Shown here: piece after piece, positions 10,027 to 18,786 of the stretch
Position numbering within the stretch: position 1 is the stretch's first letter
Layout: every line of letters starts with the position of its first letter
The notes under the pieces: generated by a model
What the model saw: the letters and a program-made list of their open reading frames with translations, nothing else
Databases searched by the model: none
Told to the model about the DNA's origin: nothing
Program-made: the position numbers and the translations under genes
Assembly (NCBI GenBank): GCA_030407005.1
Contig: JAUDYN010000004.1
Location: 1,488,001-1,552,000, forward strand
DNA from: Desarmillaria ectypa
Taxonomy: Eukaryota; Basidiomycota; Agaricomycetes; Agaricales; Physalacriaceae
DNA: 64,000 nt
Reading direction: 5' to 3'

Positions 10027-13000
10027 TACTCTTTTGCCTCTTCAATCTTGGCCATAGATGGCACCACTTTGTTAGTGGGCCCTACTGACTGAATATTCTT
10101 GAACTCTTTTCTTCTAGGGCAATCTTTGCTCAGATAACCCTTTTCATCACATCTGAAACATCTGCTCTCTGCTCATCATCGATCAATGTCTATGGGCTTC
10201 CCCACCCCTCCATATATCATCCACCTTCCTGTTCTGGCATCTTGACTTGCCCCAGCATTGGTTGTCAGCTTTGGTGTTGAGTAACTTGTCACCTCAGTGG
10301 TGGCTTTTCCACTAGGATGTTGTTGTTGTTGCTGTTGCTGAGGGTGGGAATCCTTCTTCTGCCTATCCCTGGGCATGCTGGTGGTCTGGTCAAAGACCCA
10401 TTTCCTTTGTCATTCTTCATACATGTGTAAGATGCACTCCTTCCACTCTGGGTATGAACATGGAATATTGATGCCCATGTTGAATATGAAGGTCATGTAG
10501 AAGGAAGGAACTCCTAGACATATGGTGATGTGCTTGGTAACGGCGAGTGACAAAAGAATTAGAGAATGGCAATGAACACTAATCACACTAAACCTCTTAC
10601 TACTCTACACTTAATCACCAATATTGAATTTGGGCGGTTTCAAGTACAATGGAAGCACTCTGCAGACTTCAATAATCAAGTACAATTATCTTAAAGATGT
10701 TTTATTCATTACTAGTGAGTTTATACAAAGTACTACTCATACTAGTGGGGTGGGTAAGACACAATTGGATAAGAGTGACTTGGTTTGAGCTACTGCACTC
10801 GTTCTGACTGAAACTGCTTTAGACTGGTGGTGCTCTTGGCCCTATACTGCTTCCTACAAGTGATAAACACTTGATTAGCTGTGCTCTTGGCTAACTAGTG
10901 GTGCTCTTGGCCTAAGAATAAACTATAACTCTGAGAACTTTGCTTGAACTAACTTCAAAACACTCCGGACCTTTGCAGGACACAACAGTGACTCTAATGG
11001 ACTTTAATTCAATGCAATTCTATGGGTGACTTAGCGACTATTAATCACTTCATCGAGATTAAGCACAAAAGCCTTTAATTGGAGACACCAGTTACTACCA
11101 GTGAGGGCTCAACTGCGGGGATGGCTTGCCTGCTTTGCACAAGCGCCCATCCCACTACTTATATACTACTGAGGCAGAACTATAAATATCATCTGAGTAT
11201 AGGGTATATTGGTAAGGATTTCTTGGCTAGTCACAAATAATGGTGAATAATCACACAATAGTCGGTCTAGTCTGTTTTCTTTTCAAATATTCAGTCTAGA
11301 GACTCCACAGTTGGTCTTTCCACACCCTTGGCCCAACTACATGCCCTAGTAACACGGTTATATGGATATCCAGATATTGGTGCCTGTAACAGCTATCCGA
11401 TCATGATTGAGAGTGCAGTCTGGCTCCACTAGCATCGATCATAAGAGATCTATATCGAAATAGTCAGATCTGGGCTCAAGGTTAATCCATTCCTAATTTA
11501 TTTCTAAGTCCTGTTTCAAGATTGCCATGTGACTAGTTATCCTGACTTAGGCGTTTATGCCCAGTCTGGGCTGCTAGTGACAGAACTTCACGAGATCTGT
11601 GTACTCTGCTCCTGGTTTTTGTGTGCTAGTAGCATCCTTCATTTGCTAGTGGCTGTATTTCACTTAGTCCTGCTAGCATTCGAGTTACTAGTCTGGCCGG
11701 CTGGTAGATTTAACCCACTAATGGTGTTGCATCTAAGTCCTGGCTCTACCAGTTGCTTACTGCTTTTAACTATCAGCTTGAAGCCTCAGCTATAGTCCTC
11801 TATGTATCACTAGTATAGGATAGATGTGTAATAGTATTGTTACAAAATTGCAAAATCTAGGTGTGAACGCATAGATGGCATATCAATGGCCTTCACCATG
11901 GCACCATGCTCATTTTCTTCAGTCCACTGACCCACTAGTTTCACCTCTTCTTCCAGTTTCTGGAAGTAATGGGAGGTGGGTTGCACTCTCATACAGAGAT
12001 TGAACATTTATTTTTCATGGATTTCCTTGATCACAGAGTCTCAGAATTGTCATGAGACCATGTCGATGAAGTCAGTCCAGTTGGGATAGTGGAAGTGGGT
12101 GGCAGTCCCATCATAAGCATCACCAACCCAGAATTTGGGTCTCTTGTAGACTCACCAGTCCTTGGCAGCCCCCTTAAAATGAGAGGTTGTGAATAGTACC
12201 AAGTGTGATGGCACCTGGAAGTAGTGTTGAAACACTTCAAAATAGGTGATGCAGTTGCCTATGAATTGTTCAATATCATCATGATCCCCTTTGAATGAGG
12301 AGGGGACCTTGACGAGAGTTGGTTTGATGCCCAGATAAGGGGCATCAATGGGAGTATTTCTGATGGGATTAGGAATTGGGTTGGGAGGTCCTTTTCTAGA
12401 GAGTGGTCTAAGGATCAAATATTGATCCACTTGTGATCTGACAGGGGGGTATCCTCTTGAGGGGTCTGTTGGTCTGCCATGCTCCGGCTCCTTTCCTTTT
12501 TCTCTGCAAAGGTATTCTTCCATATCTTCTTGAGCAGCTTCTTCTCTGGCCAGCTCATCACATATTTCTTGAATGTGTTTCTCTTTCTCAGCTAGCACAT
12601 TCTTGATGCATTGCCAAAGTTCCTCTGTGGTTTTCAGCATGGAGGATGATTCTGCAGGGTGAGTGTCAGTTGTCATATCTTTTCCCATGCCTGCAAATAG
12701 AAGACTACCACCCTGATAGGGGTGGTATCCTTGTTGACATGCCTGATGATGGGGGGGAGAATCAGGCAAGGGTTGTGGTCTTGCAATCAGAGTATCGGGC
12801 AGGTAGTCAGGTATATTTGTATATTGGGGCTGGAAGTAGTCTAGCCCACCATAGTGTCCATAATCAAAATTGGGCCATTCACCCCTCCTCTGCCTCCCTA
12901 TCTGCCTCCAATCACCATAGCCTCTGGAGGGAGCATTCTAATTCCCACTGCTCATCCTCATCGCAGGGTTGTAATTCTGGTAATAAGTCTCTGGCAGTGG

Positions 13001-13762
13001 CAGGGAAAAGATTTCTGTGCCTGTTTGCATGAATGTGGGTGCAAACAGTGGCATTGGGATTGGGGCCCTGGATGGCATCGCCCTGGTTGAGTGCCAACCA
13101 CTCATCCATATCAGGTCTGGACTCAGTCCAAAGCATTCTTTCTTTGACATCAGTGCATTGAAGATTCCAGGCAGTGACCCAGAAGGGGCCAAATAGGTCC
13201 CTGTTGATCTTAGAGAGGTTGGGCCAGTTGTAATCTGCCCTGTTTGAGTTAAAGGGACTATCAGTGGCAGTGGAGATTGGCAGGGTCAGGGGGTCAAGCT
13301 CCCTGTCAGAGTCATCAGAGAGCTCAATAATGGGGAGCGAATTTGAGGAGTCAGTTCCCCAGGGGTCATCAGCTTGACTTCAGTGCCAGGGTCTATAGGG
13401 ATAGTTTCGATCCATCCCTGGATTGTTGGAGCCTCACGGCTCAGGGGAGGGGGAATTTGACTGTAGAGGTATTCTCCAGTTATGGGGTCGAAGTGAGGGG
13501 TTTGGGGTATGGGGACGAGGGGGGAGGGAGTATGGGGGCAGAGGGTCCTCGAACATAGCCTGTACGTTCCTCACATATTCCTCAGCTGGGGAGGGGGCAG
13601 GTCATTCCAGCTGGAAGGTGGTGAGTCTTGGCCGCATTGTGGTTTCATCCTCAATGGAAGAGGCAGAGGGGTTTGGGTCTGTGAAGCAAATCTGAAAGTG
13701 AACGAGTGAAACTTCTTCTCATTCTCCCAGTCTGGTGGGGGGTATCCTCTGGGGAAGGACAT
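10026..13762 (-). pseudogene. gag, copy D (interrupted by solo LTR)
   Basis: Gag starts with MSFPRGYPPPDWENEKK at 13762. The proline-rich part is full of frame changes. A 205-codon stretch at 12769-12152 carries the coiled-coil-like segment and the capsid block (DAPYLGIKPTLVKVPSSFKG ... LVLFTTSHFKGAAKDW). The 1360-bp solo LTR splits the gene at 11885/10526. The remaining part includes a Gln-rich stretch near 10340 and a zinc knuckle near 10150 with damaged spacing. The stop TAG is at 10028-10026. Confidence 0.8.
10526..11885 (-). repeat. Solo LTR, 1360 bp, second copy (inverted)
   Basis: Reverse complement of 5524-6883, exactly the same length. It is flanked on both sides by ATGG, a clean 4-bp target duplication within copy D gag (MVKAVRLG region). 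Relative to the first copy many differences are CpG to TpG/CpA, for example GAGCGCCA versus GAGCACCA. Both copies hold an 88-codon open frame, but it lies in LTR sequence and has no recognisable domain. Confidence 0.8.
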
Positions 13763-14010
13763 GATCAGGGTGTCAGGGCAGGCGGGATGGAATAGTTGGT
13801 GGTCAGGGTCACCTTTCGTGGTAAAGAAGTATGCATACTTCTTCTTTGTACATTAGTATGAGAAGAGCAGTGAAAAGTATTAGGAGTGCAGTGCCTCCAA
13901 TGGCGGTGCCAATTGTGATTGTTCTTTGATTGTTCTGATTGTCGTTAGTCATGGGTGGATGCTACTTCATGGCTAGCATAGAAGGAGTGGAATGTATATC
14001 TTTCAACTAA

Positions 14011-14429
14011 TATTACAGCCCATCTTATGCATGTGACTTGGGACATAAGCTGTTCTCCTAGACTGTTTCATGTTCAAACAATCACCCATTAATAGAGAGT
14101 TAGGCTCAGTCTTTGATATTGTGCAGTTAGAGATATAAGAATGTAATTTAGTCAAAAGATAGAGTACAACAGTGAAGTTTACTCTACTTATATACTGTAA
14201 GTATGGTGTGTATTAATAGATGAAATGATATAGTCCATGAGGAAATGGTACAGTGTATGAGAGAATGGTGAGAATCAGATGGATCATGGTCCAATGAGAG
14301 AGAATGAGAGTGGTATCCTGTGTGAATGGGAGTGATAGTCAGTGAGAATGTTGATACAACAGTGGCTGGTTAGATGGATGAGTCATGGATATGACTTGGA
14401 TAAGATAAGATAACAGAAAAATCATAATA
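14011..14429 (-). repeat. 5' LTR of copy D
   Basis: A diverged LTR of about 419 bp. It keeps the block GGATGAGTCATGGATATGACT, the TTATATACT promoter-like segment and the outer AAAAATCATAATA end (AAAAATCATAACA in younger copies). The primer site next to it is degraded. Confidence 0.75.
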
Positions 14430-15561
14430 TGGGGGTGTCGAGTTGTGATTTGATTTGACTGATCCAGTACTGATCAATCAGATGTTTCCATGTGTCTTTG
14501 TCCAGATTGATGATACATTTTTGATATCCATTCTTGCATTGAGCAAGATAGATGACATCACCATTTCCAGAGTATTTGTGGTCCAGTATCTTGACCACTA
14601 CTTTGTCCTTGGTTATGATTTTGGTGTTGTATAAGGCTCCATTAATGTTAGCCTTGTATTCCACAATTGCTTCTATAGCATTTATCATCTCTGTTTCTCA
14701 GACCCAAGAGTTGTGTTCTCTTGTCCATCCTTTCTATTTGATGAGATAGTCTATGACTTCTCTAGATGGTTGTCCCTGTTTGGTGCATACTTGATGAGTG
14801 CAAGAGTCCAAAACTTCCTCAATTTTGTATTCTTCTTGACCATCAATGAGGTCTGGAGGAGAAGGTGGCAGTTGTTGTTGATTGGGGAATGAGGGCACAA
14901 TGTATTGAGTTAATAGTTTCTCATTAAATCAGGGATGTATCTTCCAATGGGGTGGCAACTTCAGTTTGTACACTGTCATACCAGATTTTTCAATGATTTC
15001 AAAAGATCCAGTTTATTTGTCATCCAGTTTTTTCTTTGGTTATAGAAGATGGAGATTGGCTGTATCAAACCAAACTTTATCACCAACTTGATATTCTCAA
15101 GGTAACTGTTTTTTCTTGTCATATTATGCTGCTGCTTTCTCTAATGCATCATGGACTTTCTTGTGGACTTTGACTATGGTTTCTGTGAATGTTACTGCTG
15201 CAGGGTTTGTGAAGCTGGTCTTTTGGATCAATTCAGGGATGAGTTGGGGGTTTCATCTGTATAGGGTCATAAAGGAACTTTTGCCAGTTGTAGAATGAAC
15301 TCAATTGTTGTGAGCAAACTCGGCAAGTAGTAACCATGTGACTCAATCAGTCTGACAGTGGTTAACAAAGATTCAAAGGTATTTTTCAACCTCTTGGTTG
15401 ACTCACTCTGTCTGTCCATTGGTCTGTGGATAATACATGGTGGACACATTTTGTGTGATGTTCAGCATTCAGTAGAGTTCCATCATGAAGGCTGACATGA
15501 ATTGAGGTCCTCGATCTGAGATGACCACTTGAGACATTTCATGTTTGGCATAGACATGATT
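14430..15561 (-). pseudogene. Integrase C-terminus and chromodomain tail, copy E (left part)
   Basis: This is the 3' portion of pol of the oldest minus-strand element. It covers the last third of the integrase core (a YYPQTNGQTE block before the catalytic Glu), a degenerate chromodomain and a conserved final module running VVKILDHKYSGNGDVIYLAQ to LIDQYWISQI. Copy D abuts its 3' end at 14429/14430, and copy C is inserted at 15561/15562 after the integrase segment for QVYAKHEMSQVVISD. The other half continues at 24053. CpG is nearly absent. Confidence 0.85.
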
Positions 15562-15984
15562 TGTTACGATTTTTCTGTTATCTTATCTTATCCGAGTCAT
15601 ATCCATGACTCATCCATCTAATCTAGCCCAGAAACCGACTCGTATCCAGCTATTCACCGACCACTACCCTCGTTCTCACCGTCTGTCACCCCAGACAGTT
15701 ACCATTGGTTCTATGATCCTCCCGGATCGTCCTCTTTCGACACCGTTTGTGCATGGACTGTAACGTTTCATCTAAATATAACGCCATAGAAATACTATAT
15801 AAACAGAGTACATTAGCCCATTGTACTCTATCTCTTGTTTTAATTAACACTATAAACCTCTTACTTGCACTACACTAAAGACTATTAGCGTAGTTCTCTC
15901 AATTGGGTGATCGTTCGAACGCGTAACGGCCCAGAGAGGATCAGCTGACTGTCCCAAGTCACATGCTCAAGTCGGTGCATAACA
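15562..15984 (+). repeat. 5' LTR of copy C
   Basis: 423 bp, TGTTACGATT...GCATAACA. It pairs with 23630-24052. It carries the promoter (TATATAAA at 15796-15803), and the inferred RNA start is near 15830, which would make U3 about 268 bp. Confidence 0.95.
15796..15842 (+). promoter_or_regulatory. LTR TATA box and predicted transcript 5' end
   Basis: TATATAAA at 15796-15803 lies 34 bp before ATCTCTTGTTTTA (15830-15842). That 13-mer is the exact reverse complement of the primer site at 15985-15997. The TATA spacing and the complementarity point independently to transcription starting at about 15830. The same pair is present in copies A and B. Confidence 0.7.
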
Positions 15985-15997
15985 TAAAACAAGAGAT
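15985..15997 (+). other. Self-priming primer-binding site, copy C
   Basis: TAAAACAAGAGAT starts at the first base after the LTR and is perfectly complementary to 15830-15842, near the predicted 5' end of the element RNA. Fission yeast Tf1 and related elements prime reverse transcription by folding back their own RNA 5' end in this way. The usual tRNA-matching TGG motif is absent. Confidence 0.75.
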
Positions 15998-16233
15998 TAT
16001 CCATTCTTCTTCCAGTACACTAGCCGTATAGAAGAAATTTCTCATGTCCGGAGAAGACAGAAATTCTCAAGAACCCTGAACCGTTTCCCTCAGCGTCGCC
16101 ATTGGCGGTGCCATATTACTATCTTTCTTTACGGCCCTTGCCGTACTTATCTATGAGGAAGAAATCCAGGCCTTGTTAAGAAGGCAACCCTGGAGACCAG
16201 AACCAGAACCCCGTCCCGCTCCACCCATCACCC

Positions 16234-18753
16234 ATGACCTTCCCAGGGGGCTACCCCCCGCAAGACTGGGAGAACGAGAAGAGTTACCACTCGTTCGTCC
16301 CTGGGCCCGATTCATCGTCGGGCCTTCCTCCTCCTCCGAGGAGAGCAGTAACTCGCGACCCCCGTCTCCGGGGATCGCAGAACTTCGGGCCCAGATTGCC
16401 CAATCCACTTGCACTTACAACACGAGAGCCGTCCTCCTCCGTCACCGGATGGAACGACCCACCATTGCACTGGAGCAACCAGCAGCCGGTCCCGAGGAGA
16501 CTGAGGAACACGAGGGGGACATATGGACTGATGGGGATGAACCCCCGCCCCCATACCCCGGCCCCCCCCCTTGTCCAAGAACCCCCGCCCTTCGCATATC
16601 CCAGTGAAGGTCCGACTCCCCGTCGCTCAACAGCGACAGCAACAGCAGGTCCGAATACTCTGGACCCCGACACCCCGACGATCCTGGCATGGATTGAACC
16701 CACCCTTACGGCCCCTGGAGCCGTGAGCAGTGGCCAGACGAGGAAGAGTTCTCCCTCTCCTCCCTCCCCATCATCAAAATCTCCGATGATGAATCCGACA
16801 ACGACATCGTCGGAAACAACAACCAGATCCCGGCCGCTCCCCAAGCCCCCGACGACCCCTTCAACCCCAACGGGCCTGATTACATCTGGCCAGAACTCTC
16901 CGACTATGATCGGAGAATATTCGGTTCATACCGGACTGCAGCATGGGAAATTCGACGAAGGGACGTCAAAGCCCGAGATCTCTGGAAAGAACCCAGAATG
17001 GAAATGGATGAGTGGCTCGCCCTCAACAGGGGCGACCCCATCCGGGTACCAATGGAAGGCCCTAGCAATGCCAGGGCCCTCATTGTCAATCACCGGATTC
17101 ACGCCAATCACGACCGGTCAATCTTCAGCCCCTCCGCAGGGGATTGTTTTCCAGGGTTATTACCCAGGACCCCACGGGAGCAACGAGAGCTGGACAGAAC
17201 CCTCCAGCATCTCTGGAGGTTGGAGGTGGCACGAGAGGATTGAGGAGGAGGAGCCTCAATATAATATGTTTACCTACGATACAGGTTACTACAGAGGGAT
17301 GGGATACCACCACCCTCAATACGAAATTTATCCGGATCATCCACCGGATACCCCGGTCGTAAGCCCACGACCACTTTCCGACTCGCCTCCTCATCATAAG
17401 GCACGTCACCAAGGATACCACCCTTATCAGGGTGGCAGTCGTCTCTTTGCAGGGGCAGGAGAAGAAATGGAAGAAGAAGCCCTGGCAGGAAATGCCACCG
17501 CAGGGGCGTCAAGAAATCCTGCCACAGCAGAAGAAACTCGGCAGCAGATGCGAACCGAGTTACAGGAAAAAGAGCGACGCATAGCAGAGATGCGTAGTGA
17601 ACTCGACAAGGAGGACGCTGCCCGCAAGACATTGGCAGACTATCTCCGAGTCCAAGAGCGCAAAAAAGAGCCGGAAAGGGGAAGACCGCCGGGGCTGCCA
17701 AGAGGTTACCCGGGATACAGGCCAGATCGATTCTCGATCCCAAGACCGCCCCCTGGTCAGGGACCACCTGACCCAATCCCAAATCCAGTCAGGAATGCTG
17801 CTGCTGATGCCCCCTACCTAGGCATCAAGCCGACCCTCGTCAAGGTCCCCGCCCCGTTCAAAGGGGACCATGACGATATTGAACGCTTCATAGGCGATTG
17901 CATCGCTTACTTTGAAGTGTTTAGACACTATTTCCAGGTGCCGTCGCACCTGGTACTATTCGCGACATCCCACTTCGAGGGTGCCGCCAAGGACTGGTGG
18001 GTCTACAAGAGACCCGAATACTGGGTAGGCGATGCCTTTGATGGCACCGCCACCCACTTCCGATACCCCGACTGGGCTGATTTCGTCGACTTAGTCACAC
18101 GACAATTCCGAGATCCGGCGATCGAGGAAATCCACGAAAAGCGCATGTTTGACCTGCGCATGGGAGCACAGCCCGCCTCCCACTACTTCCAGAAGCTGGA
18201 AGAAGAAGCAAAGCTAGCGGGCCGGAGATCCGACGAAGCGGAATGCAGCGCAATGGTAAAGGCAGTACGACTAGGAGTGCCTAGTTCGTATACCACCTTT
18301 ATCTCGAATATGGGGGTGAGCATTCCGCGCTCATACCCAGAATGGAAGGAACACATTCTCAGAATGTATGAAGAGAGACAGCGGAAGTGGGTCTTTGACC
18401 AGACCACAAGTACGCCTCGGGACGGCCAGAAGCAGGGCCCGCATCCTCAACAACAGCAACCCAGTGGCAAGAACACTGCTGGGGCAACAAGTCCGTCGGC
18501 TTCAAAGCCAAGTGCTGGGAGTGGAGGGGCCAGTCGCGATGTTGGAACCGGTAAGTGGACGACGTATGGGGGGGCGGGGAAGCCTATGGATGTAGACCGG
18601 CAAAGAGCCGAGGGGCCCTGTTTCAGGTGCGACCAAAAGGGTCACCTGAGCAGGGATTGCCCTACAAGAAAAGAGAAGAATGTAGTGAGATACGTGGGGC
18701 CCACTGACGCAGTGGTGCCAAGCACCTCCAAAATCGAGAAGGTAAAAGAGTAG
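16234..18753 (+). CDS. Gag polyprotein, copy C
   Basis: An open frame of 839 codons from MTFPGGYPPQDWENEK to TAG at 18751-18753. Residues 1-330 are rich in Pro, Ser and Thr. Around 430-490 there is a charged coiled-coil-like segment, from about 525 to 670 the capsid-type Retrotrans_gag region (DAPYLGIKPTLVKVPAPFKG, then the GAAKDWW and FVDLVTRQFRDPA blocks), and at about 795-808 a single zinc knuckle CFRCDQKGHLSRDC. It would form cytoplasmic particles and bind the RNA. A second overlapping frame (16173-16607) carries the MERPTIALEQP block that copy A reads in frame with the capsid; a run of nine C at about 16562-16570 separates the two readings, so the first 110 residues of the long frame may not be the authentic N-terminus. 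Confidence 0.88.
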   Translation: MTFPGGYPPQDWENEKSYHSFVPGPDSSSGLPPPPRRAVTRDPRLRGSQNFGPRLPNPLALTTREPSSSVTGWNDPPLHWSNQQPVPRRLRNTRGTYGLMGMNPRPHTPAPPLVQEPPPFAYPSEGPTPRRSTATATAGPNTLDPDTPTILAWIEPTLTAPGAVSSGQTRKSSPSPPSPSSKSPMMNPTTTSSETTTRSRPLPKPPTTPSTPTGLITSGQNSPTMIGEYSVHTGLQHGKFDEGTSKPEISGKNPEWKWMSGSPSTGATPSGYQWKALAMPGPSLSITGFTPITTGQSSAPPQGIVFQGYYPGPHGSNESWTEPSSISGGWRWHERIEEEEPQYNMFTYDTGYYRGMGYHHPQYEIYPDHPPDTPVVSPRPLSDSPPHHKARHQGYHPYQGGSRLFAGAGEEMEEEALAGNATAGASRNPATAEETRQQMRTELQEKERRIAEMRSELDKEDAARKTLADYLRVQERKKEPERGRPPGLPRGYPGYRPDRFSIPRPPPGQGPPDPIPNPVRNAAADAPYLGIKPTLVKVPAPFKGDHDDIERFIGDCIAYFEVFRHYFQVPSHLVLFATSHFEGAAKDWWVYKRPEYWVGDAFDGTATHFRYPDWADFVDLVTRQFRDPAIEEIHEKRMFDLRMGAQPASHYFQKLEEEAKLAGRRSDEAECSAMVKAVRLGVPSSYTTFISNMGVSIPRSYPEWKEHILRMYEERQRKWVFDQTTSTPRDGQKQGPHPQQQQPSGKNTAGATSPSASKPSAGSGGASRDVGTGKWTTYGGAGKPMDVDRQRAEGPCFRCDQKGHLSRDCPTRKEKNVVRYVGPTDAVVPSTSKIEKVKE

Positions 18754-18786
18754 GGCGTCAAGGGTTTGATTCCCCTTGCACGCCCA
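18753..18786 (+). promoter_or_regulatory. gag-pol junction hairpin, copy C
   Basis: The last base of the gag stop begins a hairpin: outer stem GGGCGT (18753-18758) with ACGCCC (18780-18785), all six pairs; inner stem CAAGGG (18759-18764) with CCCTTG (18773-18778); 8-nt loop TTTGATTC; one bulged C. In copy A the outer stem is GGGCAT/ATGCCT, a paired G:C to A:T change. As a result the codon that is ATG in copy A is ACG here, so copy C has no AUG at that site. The pol frame is -1 (+2) to gag in every copy. Confidence 0.7.

Larger units (their letters stand above)
7349..14429 (-). mobile_element. Old Ty3/gypsy copy D, broken by copy A and a solo LTR
   Basis: This minus-strand element has a 5' LTR at 14011-14429, gag from 13762, an inverted 1360-bp solo LTR inside gag (10526-11885), the gag-pol hairpin at 9993-10026 and pol as far as the start of RNase H, where copy A interrupts it at 7349. 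CpG is very rare and stops are frequent, so it is old. Its outer LTR end abuts the chromodomain tail of copy E at 14430, so D was inserted in E near the end of E's pol. Confidence 0.85.

Noticed and set aside
18759..18786. A real tRNA gene at the gag-pol junction
   Set aside because: Only T-arm-like and acceptor-like parts are present; there is no D-arm, anticodon arm or A-box, and it lies between two coding frames.
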